A program made the translations under genes and the position numbers. Source: Caldifarciminota bacterium (GTDB lineage Bacteria; Hydrothermota; Tepidihabitantia; Tepidihabitantales; JAOUPE01). From it: a stretch of 8,442 nucleotides of DNA. The notes under the pieces were generated by a model. The model saw nothing but the letters and a program-made list of their open reading frames with translations. It was not told the origin of the DNA and made no database searches. The stretch is taken from contig JAOUPE010000057.1 in assembly GCA_029880025.1 (NCBI GenBank), positions 1 to 8,442 on the forward strand, given 5' to 3'. Positions 6,711 through 8,442 of this stretch are shown here, one piece after another. Position 1 is the stretch's first letter. Each line of letters starts with the position of its first letter.

Positions 6711-6877
6711 TACATTCTAAGCTTATTCGAAATATCCGAATTGTCAATATTGTAATTCATGCAACCTTTTCATAAACCATCGGAATAGAACGATTGACCA
6801 ATTAAAATTATCTTCGGTTTTCTAAGCCCTTGATTCCGGTGAACTTATTATTTTATTACCTGATGATTCGCTTAGCC
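6711..6877. other. Intergenic region between kelch gene and ATPase operon
   Basis: These 167 AT-rich bases separate two genes on the same strand. Apart from the TTGACA box and dyad near the H start I see no other element. No convincing hairpin plus T-run terminator follows the kelch stop codon, so read-through into the ATPase operon cannot be excluded. Confidence 0.6.
6719..6747 (-). promoter_or_regulatory. Candidate promoter of the ATPase operon, with dyad in the spacer
   Basis: On the - strand a perfect -35 box TTGACA (6747-6742) is followed by 17 bases and a poor -10 match (AAGCTT, 6724-6719, or TAAGCT one base earlier). The spacer (6741-6725) is a near-palindrome: ATTCG and CGAAT arms around an imperfect centre. 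Transcription from this site would start at or within a base or two of the H start codon. The -35 box and dyad are seen; promoter activity is inferred. Confidence 0.35.
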
Positions 6878-8173
6878 TCATTGAAGCCTAATTATTTTCC
6901 TTATTTCTTTATGCCCCCCTGATTCTAACCGAATGAAATAGATACCGGCGGGAAGAATCCTGCCTGAATTGTCTTGACCGTTCCAGTGAGCCTTGTGCGA
7001 ACCAGCATTTTGCTTACCGTTAAATATTAATTTAACCTCTTTGCCCACACTGTTATATATGCTTATTGTTGCGGTCGCAACTTTTGACAGGTTATAAGTT
7101 ATTTCAGTGCTCGTTTTAAATGGATTGGGATAGATTTTTGGCATTGAGCGTGAAGCGTCCAGCATCGAGCCTTCTTGAATTCCAAGACCTCTGGAATACC
7201 AGACATCGTTCCTTTGCCCATATGCATCCGAACCTCCGAGTAGCCAAATTTTATTATCAAACACAACCGAGCTATGTCCGGTCCTTGCTGTCCAGCCAGC
7301 TGAATCAGTTACCTGAGTCCAATTGACGCCATTGCTTGAATACCAGACATCGTCATATAAATTGGTGTGGTCAAATCCTCCTATCACCCAGATTTTATTA
7401 TCAAATACGACCGAGGTATGACCATATCGTGGCTGCCATTCGGCTGAATCGGTGGCACAAGACCAGTTCAAGCCATCGGTTGAATACCAGACATCGTTTT
7501 TACTACTCTCGTCATACCCACCAATTACCCATAGCTTATTATCAAAGACGACCGATGAATGACCGTTTCTTGCGGTCCATTCGGCAGTCGGTGCTGCTGA
7601 AATCCAGTCCGTGCCATTTGTCGAATACCAGACATCACGAAATCTTACAAAGTAGTGATTGTAATAACCGCATCCTCCGAGCAACCATATACTATTATCA
7701 AAGACAACCGATGTATGCCCCATCCTTGGCAACCATGGTGCTGAGTCTATCCCCTGTATCCAGTAAATACCTTCAACCGAATACCACAAATCGTTTTGAT
7801 AATTATCCGAGGTATCATATCCCCCAAGTATACAGATTTTATCGAAGTTAACTGCTGAATGACCAAATCTTTTTGACCATGGTGCGGAAGTTGTTGGATT
7901 AATCCAGTTAACACCATTAGTGGAATACCAGACATCATTATAAAAATTAGTATCAGAATGCCCGCCCAATAACCATATCTTATTATCAAAGGCAACTGCT
8001 GAATGGAATTCTCTTACCGTCCATCCGGCTGAAGGTGTGGCACAAGTCCATTCCATTTGGGCGAATGATAAAATAGGGAGCAGAGAGCAGATAGCAAGGA
8101 GAAGTGAAATCGTGAAGCGTACCCGTGAGTAATGTTTCGTGAAAAATTTACGGATAAGAGTTGAAAAACTCAT
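6878..8173 (-). CDS. Secreted six-repeat kelch protein with FlgD-like/T9SS-like C-terminal domain
   Basis: A 431-residue exported protein. Residues 1-38 are a signal peptide: a long basic n-region (Arg/Lys/His up to residue 19), a hydrophobic core SLLLAICSLLPIL, and cleavage at SFA-Q. Residues 42-333 are six kelch-type repeats of 47-52 residues, each following W..(10)..R.GHSSVVFDNKIWLLGG..(8-14)..NDVWYS.NG.N, which should fold as a beta-propeller. Residues 347-431 (from YPNPF) are a beta-sandwich with ATISIYNSVGKEV, an HWNGQDNSGRILPAGIYFIRL stretch and a basic end, as in FlgD-like Ig domains and type IX secretion sorting domains. The protein is probably displayed at or released from the cell surface; kelch propellers usually bind proteins or sugars, but the ligand is unknown. 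No catalytic motif is seen. The ATG has only a weak purine stretch (GAAGAAAA) upstream. The gene stands alone, with its own candidate promoter. Confidence 0.82.
   Translation of the reverse strand: MSFSTLIRKFFTKHYSRVRFTISLLLAICSLLPILSFAQMEWTCATPSAGWTVREFHSAVAFDNKIWLLGGHSDTNFYNDVWYSTNGVNWINPTTSAPWSKRFGHSAVNFDKICILGGYDTSDNYQNDLWYSVEGIYWIQGIDSAPWLPRMGHTSVVFDNSIWLLGGCGYYNHYFVRFRDVWYSTNGTDWISAAPTAEWTARNGHSSVVFDNKLWVIGGYDESSKNDVWYSTDGLNWSCATDSAEWQPRYGHTSVVFDNKIWVIGGFDHTNLYDDVWYSSNGVNWTQVTDSAGWTARTGHSSVVFDNKIWLLGGSDAYGQRNDVWYSRGLGIQEGSMLDASRSMPKIYPNPFKTSTEITYNLSKVATATISIYNSVGKEVKLIFNGKQNAGSHKAHWNGQDNSGRILPAGIYFIRLESGGHKEIRKIIRLQ
7175..8050 (-). repeat. Coding tandem repeats (six kelch units, about 144 bp)
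   Basis: Six in-frame units encode the propeller blades (residues 42-89, 90-137, 138-189, 190-236, 237-284, 285-333). On the + strand the marker GAATACCAGACATCG occurs at 7194, 7338 and 7482 with a last-base variant at 7623 and 7923, and a diverged copy at 7779. The steps are 144, 144, 141, 156 and 144 bases. Nucleotide similarity is still high in the four C-terminal units, suggesting fairly recent unit duplication. Confidence 0.85.
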
Positions 8174-8229
8174 TATTGTTTTCTTCAGATTGTTTTAGGT
8201 TACATCCGAAATGCTTTATTACAAAGATG

Positions 8230-8245
8230 GGTATTCATCGATACC
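8230..8245. repeat. Small inverted repeat in the kelch leader
   Basis: GGTAT (8230-8234) and ATACC (8241-8245) flank a 6-base loop TCATCG, directly beside the promoter dyad. It would lie around the predicted transcription start. Short, and possibly chance. Confidence 0.3.
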
Positions 8246-8273
8246 AATCTAATCGAATCTGTTAGATTGTCAA
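8246..8273 (-). promoter_or_regulatory. Sigma70-like promoter with dyad, upstream of the kelch gene
   Basis: On the - strand TTGACA (8273-8268), a 16-base spacer and TAGATT (8251-8246) resemble a housekeeping promoter, predicting a start near 8238 and an untranslated leader of about 65 bases. An inverted repeat AATCTAA/TTAGATT (8246-8252 and 8262-8268 on the + strand) covers the -10 box and reaches the -35 box, so it could be an operator. Function is inferred. Confidence 0.45.
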
Positions 8274-8291
8274 GAAAAAACAAGTAGGTCC

Positions 8292-8336
8292 AGACTCGGA
8301 AGTCTCTCCTACATCTGTAGGAGAGGTTTCCAAACC
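8292..8336. repeat. Cluster of three abutting hairpins (REP/MITE-like palindromic element)
   Basis: Three inverted repeats follow one another: AGACT/AGTCT around CGGA (8292-8305), a perfect 10-base stem CTCTCCTACA/TGTAGGAGAG around TC (8304-8325), and GGTTT/AAACC around CC (8325-8336). As an alternative fold, GGAA (8298-8301) can pair with TTCC (8328-8331) to lengthen the central stem. The form is that of dispersed intergenic palindromic repeats; a factor-independent terminator is less likely as no T-run follows on either strand. No transposase is nearby. Confidence 0.55.
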
Positions 8337-8401
8337 CGACTGAGAAAGAAAAATTATCCCTGTAAGTTTTGAACCGCCAACTTCCTTAGGTAGACTGTCC
8401 C

Positions 8402-8431
8402 TCTGTGTTCATCTGTGTTTATCTGTGGTTT
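8402..8431. repeat. Three tandem copies of a 10-bp repeat
   Basis: TCTGTGTTCA, TCTGTGTTTA and TCTGTGGTTT lie head to tail, giving one repeat per helical turn. Similar CATCTGTG-type strings are common between genes in environmental genomes, from memory; the role is unknown. The rest of the stretch from 8337 to the right edge shows no gene. Confidence 0.6.
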
Positions 8432-8442
8432 TATATTCTTTT

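Noticed and set aside
7336..7851. 171-residue + strand reading frame with recurring NTRH strings
   Set aside because: It is antisense to the kelch repeats; its periodicity is that of the coding repeats, and it has no signal or known motif.
7175..8050. CRISPR-like regular repeats
   Set aside because: The 144-base period, in-frame coding sense and protein-level kelch pattern show a repeat protein; there are no short identical repeats with unique spacers.

Overview
The window is from an AT-rich bacterium (GC roughly 40% by eye). It carries a V/A-type rotary ATPase, a lactate racemase (LarA) family protein, TPR proteins with a Bacteroidota-like membrane hairpin, and a secreted kelch protein ending in a FlgD-like/T9SS-like sorting domain. 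Together these suggest an uncultured lineage of the FCB group or nearby (for example the WOR-3/Stahlbacteria type). This placement is an inference and is weak. No rRNA, tRNA, CRISPR array, insertion sequence or phage gene was seen.

Layout: on the + strand, 1-3130 is a tight run of three genes. First is a 5'-truncated LarA homologue that enters from the left edge. Next is a signal-peptide-YidD-TPR-membrane-hairpin fusion protein, and third a TPR plus membrane-hairpin paralogue that overlaps it by one base. On the - strand, 6710-3143 is a V-type ATPase operon in the order H(G)-I-K-E. It encodes the peripheral stalks and the membrane sector (stator I and rotor ring K), but none of the catalytic or central-stalk subunits (A, B, D, F, C). 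The operon stops after E, where it meets the + strand run tail to tail with 12 bp between stop codons. On the - strand, 8173-6878 encodes an exported protein of six kelch repeats with a C-terminal sorting domain. The last 269 bases hold a sigma70-like promoter with a dyad, a cluster of three abutting hairpins, and a 10-bp tandem repeat.

How the genes work together: H and E form the peripheral stalks, I carries the essential arginine of the ion channel, and K forms the ion-carrying ring. K keeps every side-chain ligand of the Na+ site known from Enterococcus hirae NtpK, so the enzyme may be Na+-coupled. The missing head must be encoded elsewhere if the enzyme is functional. The three + strand genes look co-transcribed, but no shared pathway is evident.

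No clearly new multi-gene system is visible. The best leads are the exported YidD fusion with its paralogue, the split Na+-type ATPase operon, an inverted repeat that could mask the start codon of subunit E, and a probably leaderless start for the ATPase operon.
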